A stretch of 64,000 nucleotides of DNA. Source: Vescimonas sanitatis (GTDB lineage: Bacteria; Bacillota; Clostridia; Oscillospirales; Oscillospiraceae). A program made the position numbers and the translations under genes. Shown one piece after another: positions 34,246-42,087 of the stretch. The notes under the pieces are model-generated. The model did no database searches. It was not told the origin of the DNA and worked only from the letters and a program-made list of their open reading frames with translations. The stretch lies in the NCBI RefSeq assembly GCF_049060325.1, contig NZ_JBMGPW010000002.1, forward strand, positions 330,345 to 394,344, given 5' to 3'. Positions within the stretch are counted from its first letter, which is position 1. Each line of letters starts with the position of its first letter.

Positions 34246-34269
34246 CTGCGCCGCAAAACAAAGAACTAA
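34246..34269 (+). repeat. S1 repeat, copy f
   Basis: CTGCGCCGC followed by AAAACAAAGAACTAA. Here the GC part also pairs with GCGGCGCA just upstream to make an 8-bp hairpin. Confidence 0.55.
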
Positions 34270-34302
34270 AACCTTTCCGCGCGGAGGGTAGAAAGGAACT
34301 GA

Positions 34303-34521
34303 ATGAGAAAATCCAAATACAACTCTTTTGATGAACTCCCGCTGATGCTGACCGTGGAGGATGTGTCCCATGTGCTGGGCATCGGTCTGGCCCACGCCTA
34401 TGAGGTGGCCCACCGCAGGGATTTCCCCACCATCACCCTGGGCAGCCGCATCATCGTTCCCCGTGATAAATTCATGGAATGGATCGACGAACAGGCCACG
34501 AAAAAATCTGAAATATTTTAG
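34303..34521 (+). CDS. Excisionase-type helix-turn-helix protein
   Basis: 72 residues, AlpA/excisionase-like (VEDVSHVLGIGLAHAYEVAH, then GSRIIVPRDKFMEWID), paralogous to 8211-8420. GAAAGGA precedes ATG 34303. Its TAG stop is the TAG of S2 copy D, 56 bp before the integrase start. Position next to the integrase supports an excisionase role. Confidence 0.82.
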   Translation: MRKSKYNSFDELPLMLTVEDVSHVLGIGLAHAYEVAHRRDFPTITLGSRIIVPRDKFMEWIDEQATKKSEIF

Positions 34522-34568
34522 TAGCTATTCCAAAAACTCTGTGGTATGTGTTTGTGTTAAAAAGGAGG
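34520..34568 (+). promoter_or_regulatory. S2 repeat, copy D
   Basis: TAGCTATTCC, then AAAAACTC, TGTGGTATGTGTTTGTG and TTAAAAAGGAGG. It overlaps the excisionase stop and supplies the integrase ribosome site. Confidence 0.65.
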
Positions 34569-34576
34569 GATCATAA

Positions 34577-35806
34577 ATGGCCAAGAAACGAGCCAACGGC
34601 GAGGGCAGCATCCGAAAAAAGCCCAGCGGCCGCTGGGAGGGCAGATACACCCAGGGCATCGACCCGGTCACCGGCCGAGCCATCCAGAAAAGCGTGTCTG
34701 CCAAGACCCAGGCGGAGTGCAAGGAAAAGCTGGCGAAAGCCATTCGGGAGAATCGCGGCGCGCCGCTCAATCACACGGGCGACTACACCGCAGCGGAGTG
34801 GTGCCGCCTGTGGTTTGAAACCTACAGCAAGCCCAACATCCGCTACAACACCGCCAAGGGCTATGAGGGGATCATCGAGCACCACATCATCCCGGCCATC
34901 GGCGCGATCAAACTCAAGCAGCTCTCGTCCATCCACATCCAGCGAATGTATAACGACCTGAAAGAAAACGGCAGGATGCCCCGTGGGTCGAAGCAGAACG
35001 ACAAGCCCCTGTCCAACACCTTCGTGCGGCGTGTCCATGCGGTGCTGCAGGCGGCGCTGAAGCAGGCGGTGAAAGAGCGGCTCATCCCGTACAATCCCTG
35101 CGAGAACTGCCGCATCCCACCCAAGGACAAGAAAGAGATGACCATCCTCCCGCCGGAGAAGATCGGCAGGTACCTCCAGGAAGCGGAGAAGTACGGTGTC
35201 CTGCCCATGTTCTATCTGGAACTGTCCAGCGGTCTGCGCCGGGGAGAACTGCTGGCGCTCCAGTGGGAGGACTTGAATGTGAAGGAGCGCATCCTGACGG
35301 TGAACAAGCAGGTCACCCGCATGGAAGGCGAGCTGGATGTGACGGAGCCGAAAACGAAGAACTCCGTCCGCAAGGTGGCGCTGTCGCAGCAGGCGGTCGA
35401 CCTGCTGGTGCAGGAGCATGAACAGCACCCGGACAACCCCATCCTGTTCCCGTCGCCCCGCACAGGCGGCTACTGGAGTCCGGACGCCGTGTCGCGGATC
35501 AACCGGAAGCTGCTGAAAAACGCAGGCATCGAGGAGCACGTGCGCTTTCACGACCTCAGACACACATTCGCCACCATGGCGATCTCCAGCGGCGTGGACG
35601 TGAAGACCCTGTCCAGCATGCTGGGCCATTACAGCGCTGGGTTCACTCTGGACACCTACACGCACATCACCAACGATATGCAGCGAGGTGCGGCTGAGAA
35701 GATCGGCGGCTTCATGGAGTCGGTCACGGCAGCCAACACCCCGGAACCTCCCGACCCACCGGAGGAAAGCCGGTGCAAGGTGATACCGTTCGAGAGAGTG
35801 GGATAA
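34577..35806 (+). CDS. Tyrosine recombinase (integrase) of mobilisation module
   Basis: 409 residues with AP2-like arm domain (NGEGSIRKKPSGRWEGRYTQ), core-binding domain and catalytic residues R221, H325-x-x-R328 and Y361. Complete and likely active. With the excisionase directly upstream and the relaxase module before it, this is the integration gene of the 29.8-35.8 kb element. The next structure on this side is the second ABC-3C operon and then tRNA-Pro, a plausible target, although no matching att repeat was found. Confidence 0.9.
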   Translation: MAKKRANGEGSIRKKPSGRWEGRYTQGIDPVTGRAIQKSVSAKTQAECKEKLAKAIRENRGAPLNHTGDYTAAEWCRLWFETYSKPNIRYNTAKGYEGIIEHHIIPAIGAIKLKQLSSIHIQRMYNDLKENGRMPRGSKQNDKPLSNTFVRRVHAVLQAALKQAVKERLIPYNPCENCRIPPKDKKEMTILPPEKIGRYLQEAEKYGVLPMFYLELSSGLRRGELLALQWEDLNVKERILTVNKQVTRMEGELDVTEPKTKNSVRKVALSQQAVDLLVQEHEQHPDNPILFPSPRTGGYWSPDAVSRINRKLLKNAGIEEHVRFHDLRHTFATMAISSGVDVKTLSSMLGHYSAGFTLDTYTHITNDMQRGAAEKIGGFMESVTAANTPEPPDPPEESRCKVIPFERVG

Positions 35807-35813
35807 AAGAAAA

Positions 35814-35839
35814 TGGGCTCGCCAGAAATGGCGAGCCCA
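35814..35839 (-). terminator. Terminator of ABC-3C operon II
   Basis: TGGGCTCGCCA and TGGCGAGCCCA pair perfectly around a 4-nt loop (TTTC on the minus strand, GAAA on the plus). The T-rich tail (TTTTCTTTT) is on the minus strand; the plus side reads TAAAAG. Confidence 0.85.
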
Positions 35840-35856
35840 TAAAAGTTGCAAACAGT

Positions 35857-37461
35857 TTATCCCCAAGAACGTCCGAACAACTCTTGACCGTTACTGCTTA
35901 ATCTCAATACGGCAGATTCCCCGAGAAGGCGAGATGTCTTTTCGCTATACGAATCCTGTTTATCCAGAGCGATGATGACTTGTTTACCGCAAGAGGAATA
36001 CAGCTCAATAATTTTCTCAATCGCATCATCTGAAATCTGTTTCAGTACGACCGAGTCATGTACCAGAAGCGGCAGTTTTGTAAGGCTCAGCACAGCGAGA
36101 TCATATACAACAAGTCCCTTATATGCAATGCCAGTGCCAGTATCATCCGGAGTGAAGAAATCATATCCGGTGTCGGTAAAGTTCAGTATGGGAGCGTTGT
36201 AGGATCCCTCGTAGATAGCATCGTTGAGTCGGCTCATTTCTTCGTTGAGCCGGTAGGAAACTAAAGCTAATTGCTGTTGCTTAATTGTTTTCAGCCGCTC
36301 CGCGTCAGCATCTCGGTCCTCTTTCAGCTGCTGTAGTTTTTCGTAAGCATCATTTTCCTTTTGCATCCGGTCTTTCTCGCGAAGCAGTTCTGCGTGACGA
36401 GTTAGAACAACCTTAGAAAGGTTGGGGTTTTGAACCAGTTCCTGAAGCTGAGCTTCGTATTCGTGGATGATCTGGTCATACTCAGCCAGTTCTTTTTCAA
36501 GCTTAGAACGGTCTGATCTCAGTTCAGCCTTGAACACGGAGGAAATCGTTCTGTGGAACCCCTCAATCTCATCCAAGTGTGCAACGGCCGCTTCTGGGAA
36601 AAAGTGCTGTAAATCAGCGAAGGAATCGGTTGTAGAGGAAAAGGCATAGTTGCCATTTTCGTCAAGCAAATCCCATCGGGCTTTCACTTTGCTCCTTGCG
36701 CGCCGAGCTCTGGATAGTAATTTCTTGATATAAACCGCCTGTTCAGATGCTGCAGCATCTACATCAAGTAAACCGCGTTCCAATCCAGAAGAAAGCTCCT
36801 CAATTTGCGCAGCAATACTGCGAATCTCTTTTTCGTTTTTGTCGTGTACACGCTTGGTGATTTTTGCAATAAACTGCAAAGCTTGCGCCTTTTTATATGC
36901 AGTCAATTCCGCATCAGAGCGCTGGGCTGCGGCCTCTGTTTCCTTGAGAGGTGTATACGCATCGAAAAGTTTCAGAAGCGCCGTGCATGCCTTTTCTGCT
37001 TTCTCTGTAGCCTGGTAGTGCAGCGGATGCCGCTCATCGCAATTGTTTTTCCCATATACTCGAATATATCGACCAACTGCATCTCGGAAAGACAGTTCTG
37101 GCAAAGATATTGCATACTTCGAGTCCAGCCATTTGCAGTAATCATTCAGCCCGATTTCTTCAACCTTCTCGTAAGAATCATTGCATTTCCAAACAGTATG
37201 GGCATTAATGCTGTTTCTGCAAAACTTAAAGATTTCTTCGCCAAAAATAAAAGAGAAGTATATATCGTGGGAACCGACATTTTCGATGATGTCCGTTGTA
37301 CCTGCATATGTGCTACCACCGAAAACATAGTCAATTATCAGTAGGAAGGTGGATTTCCCGATAGAGTTGTCGCCTGCATTGGTACCCAACACCACACTAA
37401 GTCCAGGATTGAAAACAATTCGCTTCTGGTGAAATTGTTCACAGTAAATCTCATGCAACAT
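35857..37461 (-). CDS. ABC-3C system II: DUF2326-type ABC ATPase
   Basis: 534 residues. Walker A is GDNSIGKST (K36), in the DUF2326-style context VVLGTNAGDN. A coiled-coil middle (about 180-400) and a C-terminal half-site with LPLLVHDSVV in the Walker B position follow. Start ATG 37461 is chosen because GAGGTG lies 7 nt upstream and MLHEIYCEQF matches the family N-terminus; upstream in-frame codons lie inside the middle-component gene. Overlaps that gene by 11 bases. Motor component of the second ABC-3C system; unrelated in detail to the ATPase at 12368. Confidence 0.82.
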   Translation of the reverse strand: MLHEIYCEQFHQKRIVFNPGLSVVLGTNAGDNSIGKSTFLLIIDYVFGGSTYAGTTDIIENVGSHDIYFSFIFGEEIFKFCRNSINAHTVWKCNDSYEKVEEIGLNDYCKWLDSKYAISLPELSFRDAVGRYIRVYGKNNCDERHPLHYQATEKAEKACTALLKLFDAYTPLKETEAAAQRSDAELTAYKKAQALQFIAKITKRVHDKNEKEIRSIAAQIEELSSGLERGLLDVDAAASEQAVYIKKLLSRARRARSKVKARWDLLDENGNYAFSSTTDSFADLQHFFPEAAVAHLDEIEGFHRTISSVFKAELRSDRSKLEKELAEYDQIIHEYEAQLQELVQNPNLSKVVLTRHAELLREKDRMQKENDAYEKLQQLKEDRDADAERLKTIKQQQLALVSYRLNEEMSRLNDAIYEGSYNAPILNFTDTGYDFFTPDDTGTGIAYKGLVVYDLAVLSLTKLPLLVHDSVVLKQISDDAIEKIIELYSSCGKQVIIALDKQDSYSEKTSRLLGESAVLRLSSNGQELFGRSWG

Positions 37462-37678
37462 AACAGAGCACCTCGCGTTCTGCGTCATATCTAATTCTTT
37501 GGAGAGCAAACAGGCAGTCCAGAGTATCCATGAAATCCTCAATACTACTGAAATGCTTCGTGGTAGCATCATACAGAGCTAACACTCCCGTGTCAGCATC
37601 TTGCAATACCGAGAGCACTGGCGGGAACTTACTGATTACACTTTCACCATAAGATGTGATTTTACTCGGTAATCTCAT
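37451..37678 (-). CDS. ABC-3C system II: small middle component
   Basis: 75 residues starting at ATG 37678 with GAGGTG upstream (MRLPSKITSYGESVISKFPP). It begins inside the last 17 bases of the HNH effector gene and ends inside the ATPase gene, so all three are translationally coupled. Small middle components of this size are known in DUF2326-type ABC-3C operons. The assignment depends on gene order and size. Confidence 0.68.
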   Translation of the reverse strand: MRLPSKITSYGESVISKFPPVLSVLQDADTGVLALYDATTKHFSSIEDFMDTLDCLFALQRIRYDAEREVLCYVA

Positions 37679-38474
37679 GGAACACCTCACAGTTCTGAAC
37701 AAAGAAGGAGACAACTGCCTCACAAGCCTCTCTGGATGTAGAGCACGTTTTTGCCATTACCCAATTTACGAGTTGGTCAAATATGTCACTCTTGTTATCT
37801 GAGAGACCCTCCATTTTAATAAAGCAACTTTTAATCTGAAGGCTGAGCGCATCCAAACGAAAACCGTTAATCCCCTCCAGTTCTTTAAAGCGGTCACGGA
37901 TGTAAGGATAGTAGCTGGTCACATTCATGCTGACCCGGTTTTTCAAGAGGAACTCATTTGTGGAGAATTTTTTGGTTAATCGGGCGGGTATGTAGCTCAG
38001 CGTGGCGGCTTCGTCTTCACGCAAAAAACAAACTTTTGCCACAACATCTGCAATTTGCGGTTCCAGCCCCATTGTCAGTGTAGCTTCGTGGAGGTCTGTA
38101 AGCTGTAGAAAATGTTGCTTTATCTTCAGGAGTTTTAGGTAGTCCTCCACCGTGGTGTGGTAGTCCTGCTGATTGTGACAATCTTTACATAATGCGATCT
38201 TGTTTTCAAAGGACTCGGAATTATCCCCCAAACGAGGCAGTTTACTTAAAAGTTCATACTGTTCTTCAGTCGGACTATTCGGAAAAATATGGGCAATCTC
38301 ATATAACTTATTTGCCTTTCCTTGTTTATTGTGTCGAAGGATTTTTCCACAAAGAGGACAGGAAAAAGAAACCTCTTTTAGGTACAGTTGCTGCTCAGCT
38401 TCAGTTGGGGCTTTGCGCTTTTTCAAATAGGGATCAGCCGCAATTGCTTTTGCAATAGCGTCGCTCTTTGCCAT
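37662..38474 (-). CDS. ABC-3C system II: HNH nuclease effector
   Basis: 270 residues. An HNH domain with zinc ligands C39, C42, C96 and C99, catalytic H62 (EIAHI), N91 and H100 (CKDCHNQQ) covers residues 35-110. The rest is helical and would be the ABC-3C C-terminal domain. AGGGAGAG lies 9 nt before ATG 38474. All HNH residues are intact, so a DNA-cutting effector controlled by the ATPase is likely. First gene after the shared leader RNA. Confidence 0.82.
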   Translation of the reverse strand: MAKSDAIAKAIAADPYLKKRKAPTEAEQQLYLKEVSFSCPLCGKILRHNKQGKANKLYEIAHIFPNSPTEEQYELLSKLPRLGDNSESFENKIALCKDCHNQQDYHTTVEDYLKLLKIKQHFLQLTDLHEATLTMGLEPQIADVVAKVCFLREDEAATLSYIPARLTKKFSTNEFLLKNRVSMNVTSYYPYIRDRFKELEGINGFRLDALSLQIKSCFIKMEGLSDNKSDIFDQLVNWVMAKTCSTSREACEAVVSFFVQNCEVFHEITE

Positions 38475-38499
38475 ATTAAATCACTCTCCCTAATTGGTC

Positions 38500-38562
38500 A
38501 AAATAAAAGACCGCACGGGAACACACCCATACGGTCGCCTTGGTGGCGCAAAGGCCTACCGT
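38500..38562 (-). ncRNA. Leader RNA element of ABC-3C operon II
   Basis: Starts ACGGTAGGCCTTTGCGCCAC, continues CAAGGCG, then an 11-bp hairpin (GACCGTATGGG and CCCGTGCGGTC, 38509-38536) and CTTTTATTTT. Relative to the copy at 16061 one stem pair changes from G-C to A-T and two others change between Watson-Crick and wobble, so pairing is conserved. ACGGT can pair with ACCGT as an alternative. Confidence 0.6.
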
Positions 38563-38568
38563 AAAGAT

Positions 38569-38597
38569 ATTATAGTGCATAACGCTGAAAATTTCAA
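38569..38597 (-). promoter_or_regulatory. Promoter of ABC-3C operon II
   Basis: TTGAAA (38592-38597), 17-bp spacer, TATAAT (38569-38574) on the minus strand. Six bases later the leader begins, as in operon I. Confidence 0.8.
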
Positions 38598-38769
38598 GAT
38601 ATTGTCACAACTACACGTAAAAAACGGCGAAAACACACCAGTTAGGGATGGGTTAGGGATTTTGCGGTCTTCGGCGTTCTCCCGCACCGAGGTTGCGACT
38701 GCCGTTTTACCTCTCTGGCCACAATTGGGATGTGGTTAAGCACACTTCAAAAATTGAACTTATAACGCA

Positions 38770-38797
38770 GAAAAACCGCCTTTTTAGGCGGTTTTTC
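38770..38797 (-). terminator. Terminator of tRNA-Pro
   Basis: GAAAAACCGCC and GGCGGTTTTTC pair with a short loop. It lies 10 bp past the tRNA 3' end. Confidence 0.85.
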
Positions 38798-38806
38798 TGG
38801 GAAAGG

Positions 38807-38882
38807 TGGTCCGAGTGACAGGATTCGAACCTGCGGCATCCTGCTCCCAAAGCAGGCGCGCTACCAACTGCGCTACACCCGG
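38807..38882 (-). tRNA. tRNA-Pro(TGG)
   Basis: 76 nt with encoded CCA. Acceptor CCGGGTG pairs with CACTCGG (one G-U), D-arm GCGC, anticodon arm CCTGC-TTTGGGA-GCAGG with anticodon TGG, and T-arm GCAGG-TTCGAAT-CCTGT. All arms fold, so it should be functional. It is the likely anchor of the genomic island, which lies on its 3' side. Confidence 0.95.
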
Positions 38883-38914
38883 TTATTAAGTTATTTTATC
38901 CGGCTGGGCGTATT

Positions 38915-38953
38915 CTCCCAAACCAGGCGCGATACCAACTTCGCTATACCCGG
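38915..38953 (-). repeat. tRNA-Pro 5'-half remnant 1
   Basis: Matches the 5' half of the intact gene from acceptor strand to anticodon loop with a few substitutions (for example GAAGTTGGTATCGCG in the D-arm). The 3' half is missing. Confidence 0.7.
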
Positions 38954-39137
38954 ATATTCAATTTCTGCCATTATACCACGGCGAGGGAGAAAATCAAAGA
39001 TTTTTCTGTCTGTGGTCATTTATGTGGTCAAAGGCGATTTTGTGCCGCTTTCTGCAATCGGGGAAAATCCCGCAAACGCAGGCGTCGCAAGGCTTTGCGG
39101 CGTTTCGCCTCACCCCATCCCGGATACAACCACGGCA

Positions 39138-39175
39138 CTCCCAAAGCAGGCGCGCTACCAACTGCGCAACACCCC
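39138..39175 (-). repeat. tRNA-Pro 5'-half remnant 2
   Basis: Nearly identical to the intact 5' half (GCGCAGTTGGTAGCGCGCCT is retained) up to TTTGGGAG, then diverges. The closest of the three remnants. Confidence 0.7.
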
Positions 39176-39208
39176 GATATTAAGTTTTTTCAGAGCTTCC
39201 GCATGTAT

Positions 39209-39246
39209 TCCCAAATCAAGCGCGATACCAACTTCGCTATACCCGG
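39209..39246 (-). repeat. tRNA-Pro 5'-half remnant 3
   Basis: Shares its substitutions with remnant 1 (GCGAAGTTGGTATCGCG) and a similar flanking stretch, so 1 and 3 probably share a common ancestor. Confidence 0.7.
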
Positions 39247-39307
39247 ATACTTTTTCAGTATAGCACAGCTGCGGGTGGAAGGGAAGAGAAAATTTTTGGT
39301 TTACATA

Positions 39308-39355
39308 AATAAGGTCGTCATCGGCGGGCGCTTGCCTGCCGATGACGACCTTATT
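39308..39355 (-). terminator. Terminator of two-component operon
   Basis: AATAAGGTCGTCATCGGC and its exact complement form an 18-bp stem with a 12-nt loop; TTATTTATG follows on the minus strand. Confidence 0.8.
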
Positions 39356-39373
39356 CAGATCTGTATAAAACAC

Positions 39374-41332
39374 TTAGCTTGCTGCGCTCTCCGACAGCGG
39401 GAAGGTGATATCCGCGCGGAAAAGGTCGGCGTCGATGGCCAGGTCGAAGCGGCCGCCCTGCAGCTGCACCAGGCTGCGGGCGATGGACAGCCCCAGTCCG
39501 CTGCCCTCTGTGTGCCGCGAGGCATCGCCGCGCACAAAACGCTCCATCAGCTCGTCGGGGGAGATATTCAGCTCGTCCCGCGAGACGTTCTTGAAGCTGA
39601 TGGTAACGGCCTTCCGGGACAGCGTGGAAACCACGTAGACCCGTGTGCCGGGCAGGGCATATTTGCAGATATTCGATACCAGGTTGTCCATGACGCGGCT
39701 CAGCAAACGACTGTCGGCGCGGATGACGGTACCCGGTGCGGGAGGCTGCGTTACCAGCGTCAGCTGGCAGGCGGCCAGCCGCTCCTGATACTCCCCCTGA
39801 ATCTGGGAGAACAGTACGTTCACGTCCGTGGGCTGCAAATCCACATTCAGGGCGCCGGAGGAGGCCTTGGATGCTTCCACCAGATCCTCGGTGAGTTTTT
39901 TCAGCCGGTGGCTCTGCCGGTCCAGCACGGCGATGTACTCCCGGGCCTCTGGGGAGGGGATGTCCTCCTTTTTCAACAGATCCACATAGTTGACGATAGA
40001 GGTCAGCGGCGTCTTGATGTCGTGGGACACGTTGGTGATGAGCTCTGTCTTCAGGTGCTCGGCCTTCATCTGCTCCTGCACCGCCTGCTCCAGGCCGGAC
40101 TGTACATCGTTCAGCTCCTGCCCGTAGCGCTTGAAGTCGCCGATGAGGTACTTCGTGTCGATGGGCGAGGAGAAGTCGCCGTTCGCCAGCTTTTCGCCGC
40201 CCTTCTGTAGCGTCCGCAGATTGACGGCTACATACAGCACCGCCAGCAGTTCTGCGAGCTTCAGTGCCAGAAACGGCGCGGCGAGGGTGCCGTAGTAGTC
40301 CTGCATGAAGAGGACGGATTCAATAAACACCAGTATCAGCCCCGCCAAAGCTGTCTTCCAGATCAGCGGCAGGCTTTTGGCGATGCGCCACAGCCCCAGA
40401 AACAGCGAACGGACAATGCGCCAGAGGAACCGGGCTATCCGCGCGATCAGCGCGCTCCGCAGGACGGTGCCCGCCTTGCACTGGGCGGCAAAGGCGCACA
40501 GGAACAGCAGCACCAGCGGCACCAGCGCCGCGCAGAAGAAAACGCGTCCCCACCCGTAATAGAACGCTTCCCAACCAATGAAAAACGTACACAGCAGTAC
40601 GATCAGCCATACATCCGCGGGGATCTTGTCCAGCCACGTCAGATGGATGCCCTCATGCCTCGCCCAATGGCCGGCAGAGGCCATGAGGAAGCAGAAGAAG
40701 AACAGTGCCAGCGCCGCGAACAGCACGGTCAGAATCACCGTCAGGGCGGTATGCTCCACCAGCCACATGTCCAGCAGATAGGAATAAGAGGGCACCTCCT
40801 CGGTGCGCAGCAGATCGGCGGCAATGGTGACCATGGCGGTGTTGCCGGTGTTCAGCTGATAGGTGAACGTCTCCTGCGTGGCGTACAGCGGCTTGTCGCC
40901 GTCTGTCAGCTCAAAATTTTCAAAGGTACCGACGACCTCCCCATTTCCTCTGACGGTGACGGTCAGGTGACAGTCGGCGGCATCGCGGGAGAACTCCTCC
41001 GCAAATATACGGGGCAGGTCGCTGATCACCTGAGCCCGCTCCTCCTCGGTGACATCTCCATTTTCAACGGTACTGTAGTCATAGGTGCCGTCACTGACCA
41101 GCACGCCCGCATTGGCCAGCGTGCCGCGCAGGAAGCTGTCGGCGATGTCGATGGATCTGACGCAGTTTCCCTCGTACATCGTCTGGCGCAGGAAGTCGCC
41201 GCCGTCCAGAAACACGTCGTAGCTGATAAGGATACCCACGCCCACGCCGCCCAGAACGGTCAGAACGCCGAACACCAGCGTCAGCACGAAGGCGGCGGCC
41301 TTCGCCCACGTCTTGTCTAAAAATCCCTTCAT
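39374..41332 (-). CDS. Sensor histidine kinase
   Basis: 652 residues. One N-terminal membrane segment (about 12-36), an extracytoplasmic sensor region (37-195), then several membrane segments (about 196-370), a HAMP-like linker, the H-box SHDIKTPLTS with phospho-accepting H437, an N-box (DNLVSNICKYA) and GSGLGLSIA in the ATPase domain. It phosphorylates the response regulator encoded upstream, whose stop it overlaps by four bases. The multi-pass middle is larger than in standard kinases. Signal unknown; no target operon is adjacent. Confidence 0.92.
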   Translation of the reverse strand: MKGFLDKTWAKAAAFVLTLVFGVLTVLGGVGVGILISYDVFLDGGDFLRQTMYEGNCVRSIDIADSFLRGTLANAGVLVSDGTYDYSTVENGDVTEEERAQVISDLPRIFAEEFSRDAADCHLTVTVRGNGEVVGTFENFELTDGDKPLYATQETFTYQLNTGNTAMVTIAADLLRTEEVPSYSYLLDMWLVEHTALTVILTVLFAALALFFFCFLMASAGHWARHEGIHLTWLDKIPADVWLIVLLCTFFIGWEAFYYGWGRVFFCAALVPLVLLFLCAFAAQCKAGTVLRSALIARIARFLWRIVRSLFLGLWRIAKSLPLIWKTALAGLILVFIESVLFMQDYYGTLAAPFLALKLAELLAVLYVAVNLRTLQKGGEKLANGDFSSPIDTKYLIGDFKRYGQELNDVQSGLEQAVQEQMKAEHLKTELITNVSHDIKTPLTSIVNYVDLLKKEDIPSPEAREYIAVLDRQSHRLKKLTEDLVEASKASSGALNVDLQPTDVNVLFSQIQGEYQERLAACQLTLVTQPPAPGTVIRADSRLLSRVMDNLVSNICKYALPGTRVYVVSTLSRKAVTISFKNVSRDELNISPDELMERFVRGDASRHTEGSGLGLSIARSLVQLQGGRFDLAIDADLFRADITFPLSESAAS

Positions 41333-42024
41333 GAGATGCCGCCCTCCATCTTATAGCCCTTTCCCCAGACCACCTTGATATATCGCGGCTCTGAGGGGTT
41401 GATCTCCAGCTTTTCCCGCAGGTGGCGGATGTGCACGGCGATGGCGCCCGCGGCGTTCAGCGGCACGTCCTCCCACACCCGGCGGTAGATCTCGTTGGGG
41501 GAGAACACCGTCCCCGCGTTCCGCATGAGGAACCGCAGGATGTCGTACTCCTTGGGTGTCAGCGCCACTGGGTCGCCGTCTACGGTGACGGTCTTGGCGT
41601 TGTCATCCAGGCAGATGCCGCCGATGATGAGCGTGCTGGCCTGCACCTGCCCGCCGCCCAGCTGCAAATACCGCCGCAGCTGTGAGCGTACCCGGGCCAG
41701 CAGCTCCACCGGGTTGAAGGGCTTGGTGATATAGTCGTCCGCGCCCACGTTCAGCCCCAGGACCTTGTCGGTGTCCTCGCCCTTGGCGGTCAGCAGGATC
41801 ACGGGTACGTTGCTGGTCTGCCGCAGCTGGGCCATGGCGGACAGTCCGTCCATGACGGGCATCATGATATCCATCAGAATGAGGTGCACGTCCTCCCGCG
41901 CCGCCGCGGCCAGGGCCTCTTTCCCGTTGCAGGCGGACAGCACCCGGTAGCCCTCGGCCTTGAGATAGATCTCCAGCGCGGAGACAATATCCTTTTCATC
42001 ATCAACGACCAAAATCGTGTACAT
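41329..42024 (-). CDS. OmpR/PhoB-family response regulator
   Basis: 231 residues. The receiver domain has acidic D8-D9, phospho-accepting D52 (LMDIMMP) and the conserved Lys in ITKPF; the C-terminal winged helix is of OmpR type (LTPKEYDILRFLMRNAG, then VHIRHLREKLE). AGGAGGT precedes ATG 42024. Forms an operon with the kinase and probably regulates itself and envelope genes. Confidence 0.94.
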   Translation of the reverse strand: MYTILVVDDEKDIVSALEIYLKAEGYRVLSACNGKEALAAAAREDVHLILMDIMMPVMDGLSAMAQLRQTSNVPVILLTAKGEDTDKVLGLNVGADDYITKPFNPVELLARVRSQLRRYLQLGGGQVQASTLIIGGICLDDNAKTVTVDGDPVALTPKEYDILRFLMRNAGTVFSPNEIYRRVWEDVPLNAAGAIAVHIRHLREKLEINPSEPRYIKVVWGKGYKMEGGIS

Positions 42025-42056
42025 AGAGGGACCTCCTGTGGGTGTGGTATATCTCT

Positions 42057-42085
42057 ATCATACCCCTATTCCCGCCTTTGCACAA
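42057..42085 (-). promoter_or_regulatory. Probable promoter of response regulator operon
   Basis: TTGTGC (42080-42085), 17-bp spacer, TATGAT (42057-42062) on the minus strand. It overlaps the end of the upstream glycosyltransferase region by proximity only. Confidence 0.45.
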
Positions 42086-42087
42086 GG

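Larger units (their letters stand above)
38475..39373. other. Island/core junction without protein genes
   Basis: Contains the ABC-3C II leader and promoter, a tRNA-Pro terminator, tRNA-Pro, three tRNA-Pro 5'-half remnants and the terminator of the two-component operon. No reading frame here looks real. Confidence 0.7.

Noticed and set aside
39095..40210. 371-codon plus-strand frame starting in tRNA remnants
   Set aside because: Runs antisense through the histidine kinase and begins in tRNA fragments; no ribosome site.
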